Assembly (NCBI RefSeq): GCF_019655435.1
Contig: NZ_BPFH01000008.1
Coordinates: 1 to 64,000, forward strand
Source: Jannaschia pagri
GTDB lineage: Bacteria; Pseudomonadota; Alphaproteobacteria; Rhodobacterales; Rhodobacteraceae
Reading direction: 5' to 3'
DNA length: 64,000 bases
The position numbers were made by a program, and so were the translations under genes. This document shows, one piece after another, positions 16,705-24,863 of the stretch. The notes beneath the pieces are model-generated. The model was not told the DNA's origin and ran no database searches. It saw only the letters and a list, made by a program, of their open reading frames with translations. Within the stretch, counting starts at the first letter, position 1. Every line of letters begins with the position of its first letter.

Positions 16705-17577
16705 ATGCGTGACAACACGTTGAAATACCTGCTGGTCTTGCCAGCGGTCCTGGTGGTCTTTGCCACTGCAATCTGGCCTTTGATCGAAGCGGCTCGGCTG
16801 TCGTTCACGGTGGGGCGGTTGAACAGACCGGGATCGCTGGACCAATACCTGGGCTGGGAAAACTACACCTGGGCGTTTTTCGAGGAACCGGCGTTCTGGA
16901 ACTCCGTCTGGGTGACGGCGGTCTATACGGTTCTGACCGTGGGGCTGACGACGATCCTGGCGCTCGGGCTTGCGCTATTGTTGGCGCCCGGGGGGCGGTT
17001 GCGGAGCGCCGCGCAGACGCTGCTGATCCTCCCCTTCGCCATGAGCCCCGCGCTGATCGGCGTATCCTTCCGGTTCATGTTCAATCCCGAGTTCGGCCTG
17101 TTCGATGCGTTCTTCGGCGTGGTGATCCCGCCCTTGGCCGATGTCAGTTGGCTGGCGGATCCAACGCTTGCCTTCGCCGTGGTGGTCATGGCGGACGTCT
17201 GGGGGTGGATCCCGTTTCTGACATTGGTCTTGATCGGCGGATTGGCCAGCGTGCCCCGCGACACCATCGAAGCGGCCCAGGTCGACGGCGCCAGCGGATG
17301 GCGCGTGTTTCGCGACGTGACCCTGCCACAGCTTGGGCCGGTCCTGGCCGTGGTCATCATCCTGAAGGCGATTTTCAGCCTCAAGACCTTTGACCAGGTC
17401 TTTATGCTGACCAATGGCGGGCCGGGCACGGCGACCCAGACGCTAAGCCACTACATCTATTTCAACGGCATGAAGTACGGGCAGATCGGCTACTCGGCCT
17501 CGGTCGCCTGGTTGATGGTCATCCCAATGATCTTCCTGACCTACGCCTATGCCAAATTCGTCTTTCGGAAGGCCTGA
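16705..17577 (+). CDS. ABC sugar transporter permease 1 (MalF/UgpA type)
   Basis: A 290-residue inner-membrane permease with about six transmembrane helices. The EAA loop that contacts the ATPase reads TIEAAQVDGASGWRVFRDVTLPQLGP, starting near residue 190. The N-terminal helix is LLVLPAVLVVFATAIWPLI. It follows the binding-protein gene after a hairpin-containing gap and precedes the second permease by three bases. The pair should form the transmembrane heterodimer of a CUT1 importer. Confidence 0.9.
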   Translation: MRDNTLKYLLVLPAVLVVFATAIWPLIEAARLSFTVGRLNRPGSLDQYLGWENYTWAFFEEPAFWNSVWVTAVYTVLTVGLTTILALGLALLLAPGGRLRSAAQTLLILPFAMSPALIGVSFRFMFNPEFGLFDAFFGVVIPPLADVSWLADPTLAFAVVVMADVWGWIPFLTLVLIGGLASVPRDTIEAAQVDGASGWRVFRDVTLPQLGPVLAVVIILKAIFSLKTFDQVFMLTNGGPGTATQTLSHYIYFNGMKYGQIGYSASVAWLMVIPMIFLTYAYAKFVFRKA

Positions 17578-17580
17578 CCC

Positions 17581-18408
17581 ATGACCGGTAAGCAACGCCA
17601 ACGCCTGTTGGGGACGGTCCAAGTGTCCCTGATCCTGGCAGCCATCTTCGTGATGCTGGTGCCGATCGCGTGGATCTTTTTGGCGGCGTTCAAGACCCAT
17701 GTGGATGTCTACCAGTTGAAGCTGTTCTTCACGCCCACGTTGGAAAACTTCGGCACCGTGTTCGACGATCCCTATCGGTTGGGAGAGAAGCTGTTCAACT
17801 CGACAATCGTGGCCTTGGTCACTGTGGTCATCGCCATACCCATCGCGACCCTGGCCGCCTATTCCTTCAGCCGGTTCAGCCTGCGCGGCGAGACGCTGAT
17901 GCTGGTCATCATTCTTGCGACGCAGTTCGTGCCAGCCGTTGTGATCATCCTGCCGTTCTTTGTGATGTTTCGGGACATTGGCCTGCTGGATACGCGCCTG
18001 GGTTTGATCCTCGTAAACCTGGCCATCGTGATGCCCTTCGCCATTTGGATGATCAAAGGCTTTATCGACGGCATCCCCATGGACACCGAAGAGGCGGCGA
18101 TGGTCGACGGCTCCTCCCGCCTTCAGGTGATCCGCAACATCGTGCTGCCCATGGCGGCGCCGGGCCTGCTGACCTCTGGCATCTTCTGTTTCATCATTGC
18201 GTGGAACGAATTCCTGTTTGCGCTGATCCTGACCAACAAGGACGCAGTGACGCTGCCCATCGGCCTTGCGCTGTTCAAGGGCGAGGAGGGGGACCTGTGG
18301 AACCTGCTCTCCGCCGCTGGGATCATCATCATGGCGCCGATGTTCGTGCTGGCCCTGATGATCCGCAAATACTTCGTCCAAGGCATGACTATGGGGGCCG
18401 TGCGATGA
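17581..18408 (+). CDS. ABC sugar transporter permease 2 (MalG type)
   Basis: A 275-residue inner-membrane permease of the MalG/UgpE group. The first helix is VSLILAAIFVMLVPIAWIFLAAFK, and the EAA coupling loop reads DTEEAAMVDGSSRLQVIRNIVLPMAAPG near residue 162. It starts three bases after permease 1 and is followed by the ATPase gene 33 bases later. It has the usual family length. Confidence 0.9.
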   Translation: MTGKQRQRLLGTVQVSLILAAIFVMLVPIAWIFLAAFKTHVDVYQLKLFFTPTLENFGTVFDDPYRLGEKLFNSTIVALVTVVIAIPIATLAAYSFSRFSLRGETLMLVIILATQFVPAVVIILPFFVMFRDIGLLDTRLGLILVNLAIVMPFAIWMIKGFIDGIPMDTEEAAMVDGSSRLQVIRNIVLPMAAPGLLTSGIFCFIIAWNEFLFALILTNKDAVTLPIGLALFKGEEGDLWNLLSAAGIIIMAPMFVLALMIRKYFVQGMTMGAVR

Positions 18409-18441
18409 CCGCTCCCGTCTCGACCGCAAAGGAGCCATCCC

Positions 18442-19500
18442 ATGGCTGAGGTCCACCTCAAAAACCTGACCAAACGATGGGGCGACTTCATCGGTGTGGA
18501 CGACCAGTCTCTGCATATCGCCGATCAGGAGTTTCTCGTGCTGCTGGGTCCCTCGGGTTGCGGCAAGACCACGACAATGCGCATGATCGCCGGGCTAGAG
18601 GACCCCACAGGCGGAGAGATCTGGATCGGGGACCGCATGGTCAACGACGACCTGCCCAAGAACCGAGACGTGGCCATGGTGTTCCAAAACTACGGCCTCT
18701 ATCCCCATATGACGATCTTTGACAACATCGCCTATCCCCTGCGGGTGCGAGGTGTCGCGAAGGCGGAGATCGGTCCCCGCGTGGAGAAGGCCGCCGCCCA
18801 AGTGGAACTGACGGAGTTCTTGCACCGCAAACCCAAGGCCCTATCGGGTGGTCAACGCCAGCGCGTGGCCTTGGCGCGGGCCATCGTGCGCACGCCCAAG
18901 GTGTTCCTGATGGATGAGCCACTGTCCAACCTGGACGCCAAGCTGCGCGTGACCATGCGGGCGGAGTTGAAGCACCTCAGCCGCGCGCTCAAGATCACGA
19001 CGGTCTATGTGACCCACGACCAGATCGAGGCGATGACATTGGCCGACCGGGTGGCCGTCATGCGGCATGGCGTGATCCAACAACTCGGCACCCCGGATGA
19101 GATCTACAATGATCCGGCCAACCTGTTTGTGGCGGGGTTCATTGGATCGCCTGCGATGAACTTGATCAATGGCTCGGTCCAAGACGGCATGTTCGTGACC
19201 ACGGGTGGGACACGTCTGGTTAAGGTGAAGGCGGCCGATCGAGCCAGGGCGATCCTTGGTGTCCGGGCAGATGACCTGACCGTGCATGAGGCCGGGCAGG
19301 GGGACATTGACGTCACGATCTATGCCTTTGAAAACACGGGCGAGAGCACGCTTTTGACGGTGCAATGGGGCAAGCAGCGGGTGATCGCCCGTGGCGACCG
19401 TCATTTGCGCAAGGATCAGGACGATGTGGTCGGCATTCGGCTCAATTCCGATCACCTTTATCTGTTCGACCCAGAGACCGAGCAGCGGATTGACGTGTGA
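18442..19500 (+). CDS. ABC sugar transporter ATPase (MalK/UgpC type)
   Basis: A 352-residue ATP-binding subunit. Walker A is GPSGCGKTT (about 37-45), the Q-loop lies in VFQNYGLYPHM, the signature motif is LSGGQRQRVA, and Walker B with the catalytic glutamate is VFLMDEP, followed by the H-loop VTHD. After about residue 240 comes the C-terminal regulatory OB-like domain found in MalK-type proteins. It completes the CUT1 importer operon. Confidence 0.92.
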   Translation: MAEVHLKNLTKRWGDFIGVDDQSLHIADQEFLVLLGPSGCGKTTTMRMIAGLEDPTGGEIWIGDRMVNDDLPKNRDVAMVFQNYGLYPHMTIFDNIAYPLRVRGVAKAEIGPRVEKAAAQVELTEFLHRKPKALSGGQRQRVALARAIVRTPKVFLMDEPLSNLDAKLRVTMRAELKHLSRALKITTVYVTHDQIEAMTLADRVAVMRHGVIQQLGTPDEIYNDPANLFVAGFIGSPAMNLINGSVQDGMFVTTGGTRLVKVKAADRARAILGVRADDLTVHEAGQGDIDVTIYAFENTGESTLLTVQWGKQRVIARGDRHLRKDQDDVVGIRLNSDHLYLFDPETEQRIDV

Positions 19501-19962
19501 CAGATCCCGGTCGTGACACCATATGCCGCGACACCGTCGCAAGGCGCGAGCGTGCAACCGTGGTGTCTCGACATCGACGCCGTCATCAGGACCTTGCGTT
19601 GGACGGTTTCTATGCGAGGCGGAGGCCGTCGGTGCGGATGGACCCTGCCATGAAGCGTGGTGACAAGGGTCGCCTGGTATCCGTTGGAACGAAGATGTCT
19701 CACGTTGGTTGTGGTCCCCCTCCGTTTGGCGACGTAGTACCCTGGGCGTCGGGGCAGTAGAACGTGGGTATGATGTCAAACAGGGGCCAGTATAGCGGGA
19801 CCGCCGCCCATATGTCATTCGTCTGGGTGCCGCCGGCCCGTGACCATATGTGGCCAGCCAGTTGCGCGGGCCGTGTCGAGACCTTTGCGGGCAGTGGGGG
19901 CCCGATGACGGCCCGGCGAACCCTCGGCCCGCGTGCCAAGCTGGCCTCGGAGTAGCGGCGCC
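19501..19962. other. intergenic gap before the LacI gene
   Basis: About 460 bases between the ABC ATPase gene and the LacI gene. Short open frames occur but none has recognisable protein features. No clear intrinsic terminator or LacI-type palindrome was found here. The promoter of the LacI gene must lie in the right-hand part or further upstream. Confidence 0.4.
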
Positions 19963-21000
19963 ATGGTCGGAAAACGTGTCACCGCCAGCGATGTCGCCAG
20001 GGCCGCCGGGGTCAGCCAACCAACCGTCAGCCGTGTGTTTTCCAGCGCGGCCACCGTCTCTCCTGAAAAGGCGAAGCGGGTGAAACAGGTGGCCGAAGAG
20101 CTGGGCTATGTGCCCAACCTCCTGGCGCGGTCACTCAATTCCGGGCAGTCGTTCCGCATCGGTGTGGTGTTGGCCTACCTCAAGAATGAGTTCTTCGGAG
20201 AGGTTCTGCAAAGCCTCTCCAAGGCGCTGAACGCAAAGGGTTATTCCGTGACCGTCTACTTCGCGGGCAACAGCCCCGATGAGGTGGACGGCATCGTCGG
20301 CGATTTGCTGGCCGACCGCGTGGACGGGATCGTCTTGGCCTCGGTCAGCCTGTCGAACGCCCTTGTGCCACGGGTGCAGAAGGCGGGCATTCCTTGCGTC
20401 TTGCTGAATCGCGGCCAAATCTCGCCCGGCGCTCCGACGGTCACAGCCGCCAATGTCGCGGGCGGGCGCCTTGCCACCGAGTTCCTGATCGCTGCCGGAC
20501 ATCGCCGGATCGCCCATCTGGCCGGGTGGAGCGGGGCGTTAAACGCGGTCGACCGGCAACGCGGCTTTCACGAGGCTATGGCTGCCCATGGGTTGGAGCC
20601 ACTGGCCTGCATCGACTGCCATTTCCGCCGGAACGTCGCCATGGAGGCCTGCCGGGATCTGTTCGCCCAGCCAGTGGTCCCCGATGCGCTCTTCGTAGCG
20701 AATGATCACATGGCGCTCGGTGTGTTGGAGGTGCTGCGGGAGGAGTTGGGTCTGCGCGTGCCCGAGGATGTGTCTGTCATCGGCTACGACGACGCGCCGA
20801 TGGCGGCCTGGAAGACCTTTGACCTGACCACGGTCCGCCAACCATTGCCCGAGATGATTGAGGCGACCATCGACCTTCTCATTGGCCAGCTTGCGGATGG
20901 GGTCGAGGTCGCGGAGGTGCGCGAAATCCCCAGCGTTCTGGTGGTCCGTGGCAGCGCGCGGCGACCCGAAGGCTGGTCGGACACCGCTGGAGCAATCTGA
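19963..21000 (+). CDS. LacI-family transcriptional regulator
   Basis: A 345-residue regulator. The N-terminal helix-turn-helix reads VTASDVARAAGVSQPTVSRVF with the LacI hinge following. The rest is a periplasmic-binding-protein-like effector domain (about 60-335) with FRIGVVLAYLKNEFF and VPEDVSVIGYDDAPMA motifs. The ATG at 19963 places the HTH at the expected position; a GTG at 19933 would add ten unconserved residues. It lies between the ABC importer and the RraA-like gene, and the palindrome at 15225-15238 is its probable operator. The effector is presumably the transported sugar or a metabolite of it. Confidence 0.88.
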   Translation: MVGKRVTASDVARAAGVSQPTVSRVFSSAATVSPEKAKRVKQVAEELGYVPNLLARSLNSGQSFRIGVVLAYLKNEFFGEVLQSLSKALNAKGYSVTVYFAGNSPDEVDGIVGDLLADRVDGIVLASVSLSNALVPRVQKAGIPCVLLNRGQISPGAPTVTAANVAGGRLATEFLIAAGHRRIAHLAGWSGALNAVDRQRGFHEAMAAHGLEPLACIDCHFRRNVAMEACRDLFAQPVVPDALFVANDHMALGVLEVLREELGLRVPEDVSVIGYDDAPMAAWKTFDLTTVRQPLPEMIEATIDLLIGQLADGVEVAEVREIPSVLVVRGSARRPEGWSDTAGAI

Positions 21001-21035
21001 AGACAGACATCGCGACCTAACGGTAGGAGGGGCCA

Positions 21036-21746
21036 ATGGCACGCAGACACATCCCAGACGGCCTTTTGCAGCGGTTGCAGCAGGTGGACACACCAACGGT
21101 CTGCAACGCCATCGAAGTGGTTCAGGGCCGCCGCGGCTTCAACCGGTTCACGCGGGGCACGATGGTCCATTGTCGGCCCGGGATGCCTGCGATGGTTGGG
21201 CGCGCGCGCACCGCGCGGATCGCGGGCGTGGCGCCGCCCACTGACCCGCCCGAGGATGTGCGCGCCCGCCGCCTGCAATACTTCCGCGCGATGGCCCGTG
21301 GTCCCGGTCCGACCGTCGCTGTGGTTGAGGATCTGGATTATCCCAATTGTATCGCTGGATGGTGGGGGGAGGTCCATGTGGCGGTCCACAAAGGCCTCGG
21401 GCTCGCGGGTGCGCTGACCAATGGCGTCATGCGCGATCTGGATGTCATAGACGACGGTTTTCCGATCCTCGCAGGGTCCATTGGTCCGAGCCATGGCTAC
21501 GTCCATGTGGTCGATCTCTGCACCGAAGTGTCCGTCAAAGGGCTGCGCGTGGCCGAAGACGACCTTGTTCACGCGGACCGCCATGGGGCCGTGGTGATCC
21601 CCGAGGACGTGATCGGTGACTTGGCGGCTGCCATCGAGACCGTATTTGCAAACGAAGCAACTATCCTGGGACCCGCCCGCGCGCCTGGGTTTTCGATTGA
21701 GGTGCTGGAGGCCGCCTGGGCGGAGTTCGAACGCAAACGAACATGA
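21036..21746 (+). CDS. RraA-fold protein (HMG/CHA aldolase-like)
   Basis: A 236-residue protein of the RraA / 4-hydroxy-4-methyl-2-oxoglutarate aldolase superfamily. Typical landmarks are DTPTVCNAIE at the start, GALTNGVMRDLDVI (the GG-RD substrate/metal region; here RD is retained) and VHADRHGAVVIPEDV near the C-terminus. It lies 35 bases after the LacI gene with an AGGAGG ribosome-binding site, so it is probably expressed with it. Catalysis could be a retro-aldol or decarboxylation of a 2-oxo acid derived from the imported sugar; this is inference. These proteins are often misnamed as dimethylmenaquinone methyltransferases. Confidence 0.8.
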   Translation: MARRHIPDGLLQRLQQVDTPTVCNAIEVVQGRRGFNRFTRGTMVHCRPGMPAMVGRARTARIAGVAPPTDPPEDVRARRLQYFRAMARGPGPTVAVVEDLDYPNCIAGWWGEVHVAVHKGLGLAGALTNGVMRDLDVIDDGFPILAGSIGPSHGYVHVVDLCTEVSVKGLRVAEDDLVHADRHGAVVIPEDVIGDLAAAIETVFANEATILGPARAPGFSIEVLEAAWAEFERKRT

Positions 21747-21802
21747 GCGCCATGGCGGTCCCGGATTGACCCGCCCCCGGTGCCATGGCACGTGACAATC
21801 AA

Positions 21803-21882
21803 CGCGACAGGGGCGCCCGACACCGTCGGCTGAGAAGCACCCTTCGAACCTGAACCGGATAATGCCGGCGGAGGGAGGCGCA
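21803..21882 (+). promoter_or_regulatory. TPP (thiamin pyrophosphate) riboswitch
   Basis: The THI-box core is present in order: GGGGCGCC near 21809, GGCTGAGA (21828-21835), ACCCTT (21839-21844), GAACCTGA (21846-21853), CCGGATAATGCCGGCG (21855-21870) and GGAGGG (21870-21875). These match the conserved pyrimidine- and pyrophosphate-sensor helices of TPP riboswitches. Orientation is rightward, toward thiD, but about 400 nt separate the aptamer from the thiD start. A hairpin or Rho-dependent control in that leader is possible. Confidence 0.9.
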
Positions 21883-22289
21883 GCCGCAAGGGACACCCCC
21901 GATTTTGCCGCTGACGTGCGCCCTTCCGGCTCAATGGAGGCGCCTGTGACGGGCAAGGATGGATGTCAGCAAGCGGCGACTGTCGCGCGCCTGATGACTG
22001 GCCCAACAGCCTTGGGCAGGGCGTGTCGGACGGGCGGTCTTTGGCGTCTTGTCTGCGTGCCATTGGGGGGCCCCGTTGAGGGACGAGCTAAGGACCGCGA
22101 TGCGGTTGCGGGTAGGTTTGGCCGCTTTGCGCCTCCTTTGTCGGGCGTCGACGGTGTACGCTATGCGACCCCGTCGGTCACAGAGCCTAAGGGTCGGTTC
22201 GGTACCCGGGTAAGTGTCTCCACGTTCTCCTTTGGCCAGGGTCACAAGACTGCGGCCCTCCAACGCTTTACACATATCGAGAGGTCAAC
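21883..22289. other. long leader between riboswitch and thiD, no convincing gene
   Basis: The stretch keeps one frame open from inside the riboswitch to the thiD start (ending in an ATGA overlap). Its composition is unlike a protein, and third codon positions are less GC-rich than in neighbouring genes. No homology is evident. It may be leader RNA or the relic of a gene once controlled by the riboswitch. Confidence 0.5.
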
Positions 22290-23090
22290 ATGATCCCTAA
22301 CATCCTTTCCATCGCCGGATCCGACAGCTCTGGCGGCGCGGGTATTCAAGCCGACATCAAGGCGATTTCGGCCAATGGCGGGTTTGCCATGACGGTCGTG
22401 ACCGCAATCACAGCCCAGAACACCCAAGGGGTGACCGCCGTCTCACCAGTCCCGCTGGATGTGATCGCGGCCCAAATCGACGCGGTGCGGGCCGATGTGG
22501 ATATCCACGCCGTAAAGATTGGGATGCTGGGCGGCGCGGAGGTGATCCGCACCGTGGCCGAGGGTCTGCAGGGTCTGGACGCGCCCATCGTTCTGGACCC
22601 GGTGATGGTCGCAAAGAGCGGCGACCGCCTCCTGGCCGCGGATGCAGTGGCGACGTTGGCCGATACGCTGCTGCCGCGCGCGACCGTTGCAACGCCGAAC
22701 CTGCCAGAGGCAGCCGACCTGTTGGGCGTGGAGGAGGCCCAAGATCGGGAGGACATGCGGACCCAGGCGGAGCGGCTCCGCGCCCTCGGCCTGTCTGCGG
22801 TTCTGATGAAGGGGGGGCACCTGATGGGGGAGCGGAGCCCGGATTTGCTGCTTCAAGACAGCGGTGAGACCTGGATAGATGCGGCCCGTGTCCCCACGCG
22901 CAACACCCATGGGACGGGGTGTACCTTGTCTTCGGCTTTGGCAACGCAGCTTGGGGCGGGGCGGACCCTGCCGGAGGCGGTGAGCGCCGCAAAATCCTAC
23001 ATCACCGGGGCAATCGCGGCAGCGGATCGTTTGTCCGTCGGGTCGGGGCACGGCCCCGTTCACCATTTCCACGGCCTCTGGACGTCCTGA
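22290..23090 (+). CDS. thiD: hydroxymethylpyrimidine (phosphate) kinase
   Basis: A 266-residue ribokinase-family enzyme that phosphorylates HMP and HMP-P in thiamin synthesis. It begins with ILSIAGSDSSGGAGIQADIKAI, the ThiD substrate-binding signature, and has the anion-hole/catalytic motif RNTHGTGCTLSSALAT near residue 205. VLDPVMVAKSG is also conserved. A GAGAGG ribosome-binding site precedes the start. The upstream TPP riboswitch fits its role. No other thi gene is visible nearby. Confidence 0.95.
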   Translation: MIPNILSIAGSDSSGGAGIQADIKAISANGGFAMTVVTAITAQNTQGVTAVSPVPLDVIAAQIDAVRADVDIHAVKIGMLGGAEVIRTVAEGLQGLDAPIVLDPVMVAKSGDRLLAADAVATLADTLLPRATVATPNLPEAADLLGVEEAQDREDMRTQAERLRALGLSAVLMKGGHLMGERSPDLLLQDSGETWIDAARVPTRNTHGTGCTLSSALATQLGAGRTLPEAVSAAKSYITGAIAAADRLSVGSGHGPVHHFHGLWTS

Positions 23091-23123
23091 TCCGAAACGA
23101 AGGAGACCCCGCGGAACGGGGGA

Positions 23124-23143
23124 ATCGGCGGTGGACCGCCGAT
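23124..23143 (+). other. perfect hairpin after thiD
   Basis: ATCGGCGGT (23124-23132) pairs perfectly with ACCGCCGAT (23135-23143) with a two-base loop, 34 bases after the thiD stop. No U-tract follows, so it may be an mRNA 3'-end stabiliser or part of a Rho-dependent end rather than a standard intrinsic terminator. The following bases up to 23416 hold no gene that I recognise. Confidence 0.45.
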
Positions 23144-23416
23144 GGTCCTCCGTTCGCCAGTCAGGCCTGCCAGTGGCAGTTGAGGTGCTGTTGGCTCACC
23201 CGGAGACGGCGCGCCTCTGCTCTGGCGTGCGATGCGCATGGTCCTCGGGGTGAGACCAAGCCGGGCGATAGCGGTTTTCCGACGCCTGTTCGGCCCGCTC
23301 CGTGACTGCCCTTGTTTTATCCGATGAAATTTGTCAGGTTTAAGGAGTCGCAGCCAGTCCCACCTCTCGCGGATCAGCCGGATTGTCGTTTTGCCATTGG
23401 ACCGGAGGACCTCACC

Positions 23417-23581
23417 ATGGGTTCAGATCAGATTAGGACAGCCGATTTGCGGGACGTGCCTGTCGCCATTCCTGCGGAGGTCAGGCGCGGAGCCTTGCTG
23501 CAGCTTCTGTTTCAGTCCTTCCCGTCGGTGGAGGCGCGCGTCGATGCGGCTTTTGCGCCCCATGGTCGGAGGTCCCTATGA
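23417..23581 (+). CDS. 54-residue hypothetical protein coupled to hemP
   Basis: A small open frame with a strong ribosome-binding site (GGAGG, seven bases before the ATG). Its stop codon overlaps the hemP start in an ATGA junction, which supports real translation. The protein has a polar start and an amphipathic middle (ALLQLLFQSFPSVEARVDAAF) with no signal peptide or cysteine. I do not recognise the family. Coupling to HemP suggests a role in haem or iron uptake, but this is inference. Confidence 0.5.
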   Translation: MGSDQIRTADLRDVPVAIPAEVRRGALLQLLFQSFPSVEARVDAAFAPHGRRSL

Positions 23582-23739
23582 CCGTCCTCCAATCCTCCGA
23601 CAGCTGGCAATCCCCGTCGGAGCCGTCCTATCGCGTCGAGGATCTCTTGCGGGACAGTCCAACGGCCCGGATCATCCTAGACGAGCAGGTCTACATTCTG
23701 CGGAAGACACGCGCTGGTAAGTTGATCCTGACCAAGTGA
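23578..23739 (+). CDS. hemP: hemin uptake protein HemP/HmuP
   Basis: A 53-residue protein ending with the HemP family pattern: DSPTARIILDEQVYILRKTRAGKLILTK, given here as two pieces, the core RIILDEQVYILRKT (31-44) and the tail RAGKLILTK (45-53). Family members promote expression of haem receptors or assist haem uptake. The ribosome-binding site GGAGG precedes the start, and it is coupled to the 54-residue gene. No TonB receptor or Hmu transporter gene is present in the window. Confidence 0.82.
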   Translation: MTVLQSSDSWQSPSEPSYRVEDLLRDSPTARIILDEQVYILRKTRAGKLILTK

Positions 23740-23758
23740 GGGACGATTTGGTCGCCCC

Positions 23759-24349
23759 CTAGCGGCCCCGTCTCCACCCGATCCGGCTGTGATAGAGGGC
23801 ATGGCCCAAGGCCAAGAGTGCGGCACCTGACAGGGCGACCTTGGACCAGGTGCCCATTGTGCCGACGATGAGCATGGCATGGATGACAGTGGTTGTGACA
23901 GCCACCGTGGTCGCGGCCAGATGGACCCGTCGCCATACCCTCGGAGGCATCCGGTCTCTGACCAAGGCCCCTGTCCCCGCCAAGCCCAAGGCCCAGAGCG
24001 CGATAACACCCCAGACCGAGAAGGGTGTCGGCGACCTAAGTGTCAGCGCGTCAATCACATCGGGCGGGCTGGTCAGCCAAAGGCCACCGATATGCAGCGC
24101 CACAGTTAGCAGCAGCAGCGCGCCGCCCCAGCGGTGCCACCGTCGCCCGTGTAGACCGTCAAGACCCGGCAATACCCCGCGCGCCAGAAGTGGTTGGACG
24201 GTCATGAGAGCCAAGCCAAAGACGCCAGACAGCCCAGCGGCAATGTAGATCGAATCGCGCCACGCCAGCAGCGGGCTGGTCGCCGCCACCGCCATTGGCC
24301 AAATCAGGACGATGGCGACCGTGCCCCAGATCAGCAGGTTTCGGATCAC
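23759..24349 (-). CDS. ferric-reductase-like transmembrane protein
   Basis: A 196-residue membrane protein with about five to six helices and conserved histidines that could ligate two haems: LHIGGLWLT, RRVHLAA and TTVIHAML. The layout (cytochrome b561/ferric reductase-like domain) matches small FRE-type or MsrQ-like proteins. The start is a GTG at 24349, just after the stop of the upstream dioxygenase-like gene; the open frame further upstream lies inside that gene. The two genes probably form one transcript. The electron donor and acceptor are unknown. Confidence 0.7.
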   Translation of the reverse strand: MIRNLLIWGTVAIVLIWPMAVAATSPLLAWRDSIYIAAGLSGVFGLALMTVQPLLARGVLPGLDGLHGRRWHRWGGALLLLTVALHIGGLWLTSPPDVIDALTLRSPTPFSVWGVIALWALGLAGTGALVRDRMPPRVWRRVHLAATTVAVTTTVIHAMLIVGTMGTWSKVALSGAALLALGHALYHSRIGWRRGR

Positions 24350-24362
24350 GGCAGGTTGGCGC

Positions 24363-24863
24363 TCAGACGGGCGCGAGGACGAAATCCACATGCAACGTCT
24401 TGTCGTCCACGCGCGCCATGACCGGGCGTAGGAAAACGGTGGCAAAGGCCCCGTCATCATATTCGGCATCATAGGCGAGATGCCCGTGGGGCTGGCCGAA
24501 GGCTGGCACGATCTGCGGCATGTCCATCTGGAACGTCCCGTCCTCGCGGGACAGGGTGGCTCCGTGGCTGGCCGCGTCCCGTTCATGCCCTTCAGTCGTA
24601 TGGGCCCAAACCTGTATCCTGCGGCCCGGCAGCGGGGTTCCGTCCCCGGCACGGCGCACCGTTCCTGTCATCAAGAACCCTCCGCCGCCGATACGGTCCA
24701 CCAGGGGTGCGCCCGGGCGATAATTGTTGGCGCCCCCTCGCATGGTCGGTGTGGGGGCAAGACCCTCCGCACGCGCGGGGGTCATCAGTCCAACCGCCGC
24801 AAGCCCGGCAAGTGCGCCAGCGCGCGCGACAACAGCACGTCGAGTGGGTCGGATCAGCGGCAT
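24363..24863 (-). CDS. Tat-exported intradiol-dioxygenase-fold protein
   Basis: A 166-residue protein with a twin-arginine signal (RPTRRAVVARAGALAGLAAVG), so the mature protein of about 135 residues is periplasmic. The remainder has the beta-sandwich pattern of intradiol ring-cleavage dioxygenases: FLMTGTVRRAGDGTPLPGR, IQVWAHTTEGH, SREDGTFQMDM and a terminal HVDFVLAP. The two iron-binding tyrosines of true catechol dioxygenases appear to be replaced by His/Phe in EGHERD and GTFQMD, although a HGH motif remains. The start at 24863 has an AAGGAG ribosome-binding site. The function is unclear; it is coupled with the downstream membrane reductase gene. Confidence 0.65.
   Translation of the reverse strand: MPLIRPTRRAVVARAGALAGLAAVGLMTPARAEGLAPTPTMRGGANNYRPGAPLVDRIGGGGFLMTGTVRRAGDGTPLPGRRIQVWAHTTEGHERDAASHGATLSREDGTFQMDMPQIVPAFGQPHGHLAYDAEYDDGAFATVFLRPVMARVDDKTLHVDFVLAPV

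Noticed and set aside
17443-18516. 357-codon frame antisense to the ABC permease 2 gene
   Set aside because: Its product is rich in His, Asp and Gln with no domain. The sense strand encodes a clear permease with an EAA loop.
21862-22293. 143-codon open frame ending in an ATGA overlap with thiD
   Set aside because: It begins inside the riboswitch aptamer, has low-GC third positions compared with neighbours and an unordered amino-acid composition. I treat it as chance openness and mention it only in the leader entry.
23300-23345. Iron-responsive operator before hemP
   Set aside because: The AT-rich patch TGAAATTTGTCA is suggestive, but it does not match a consensus I can state reliably.
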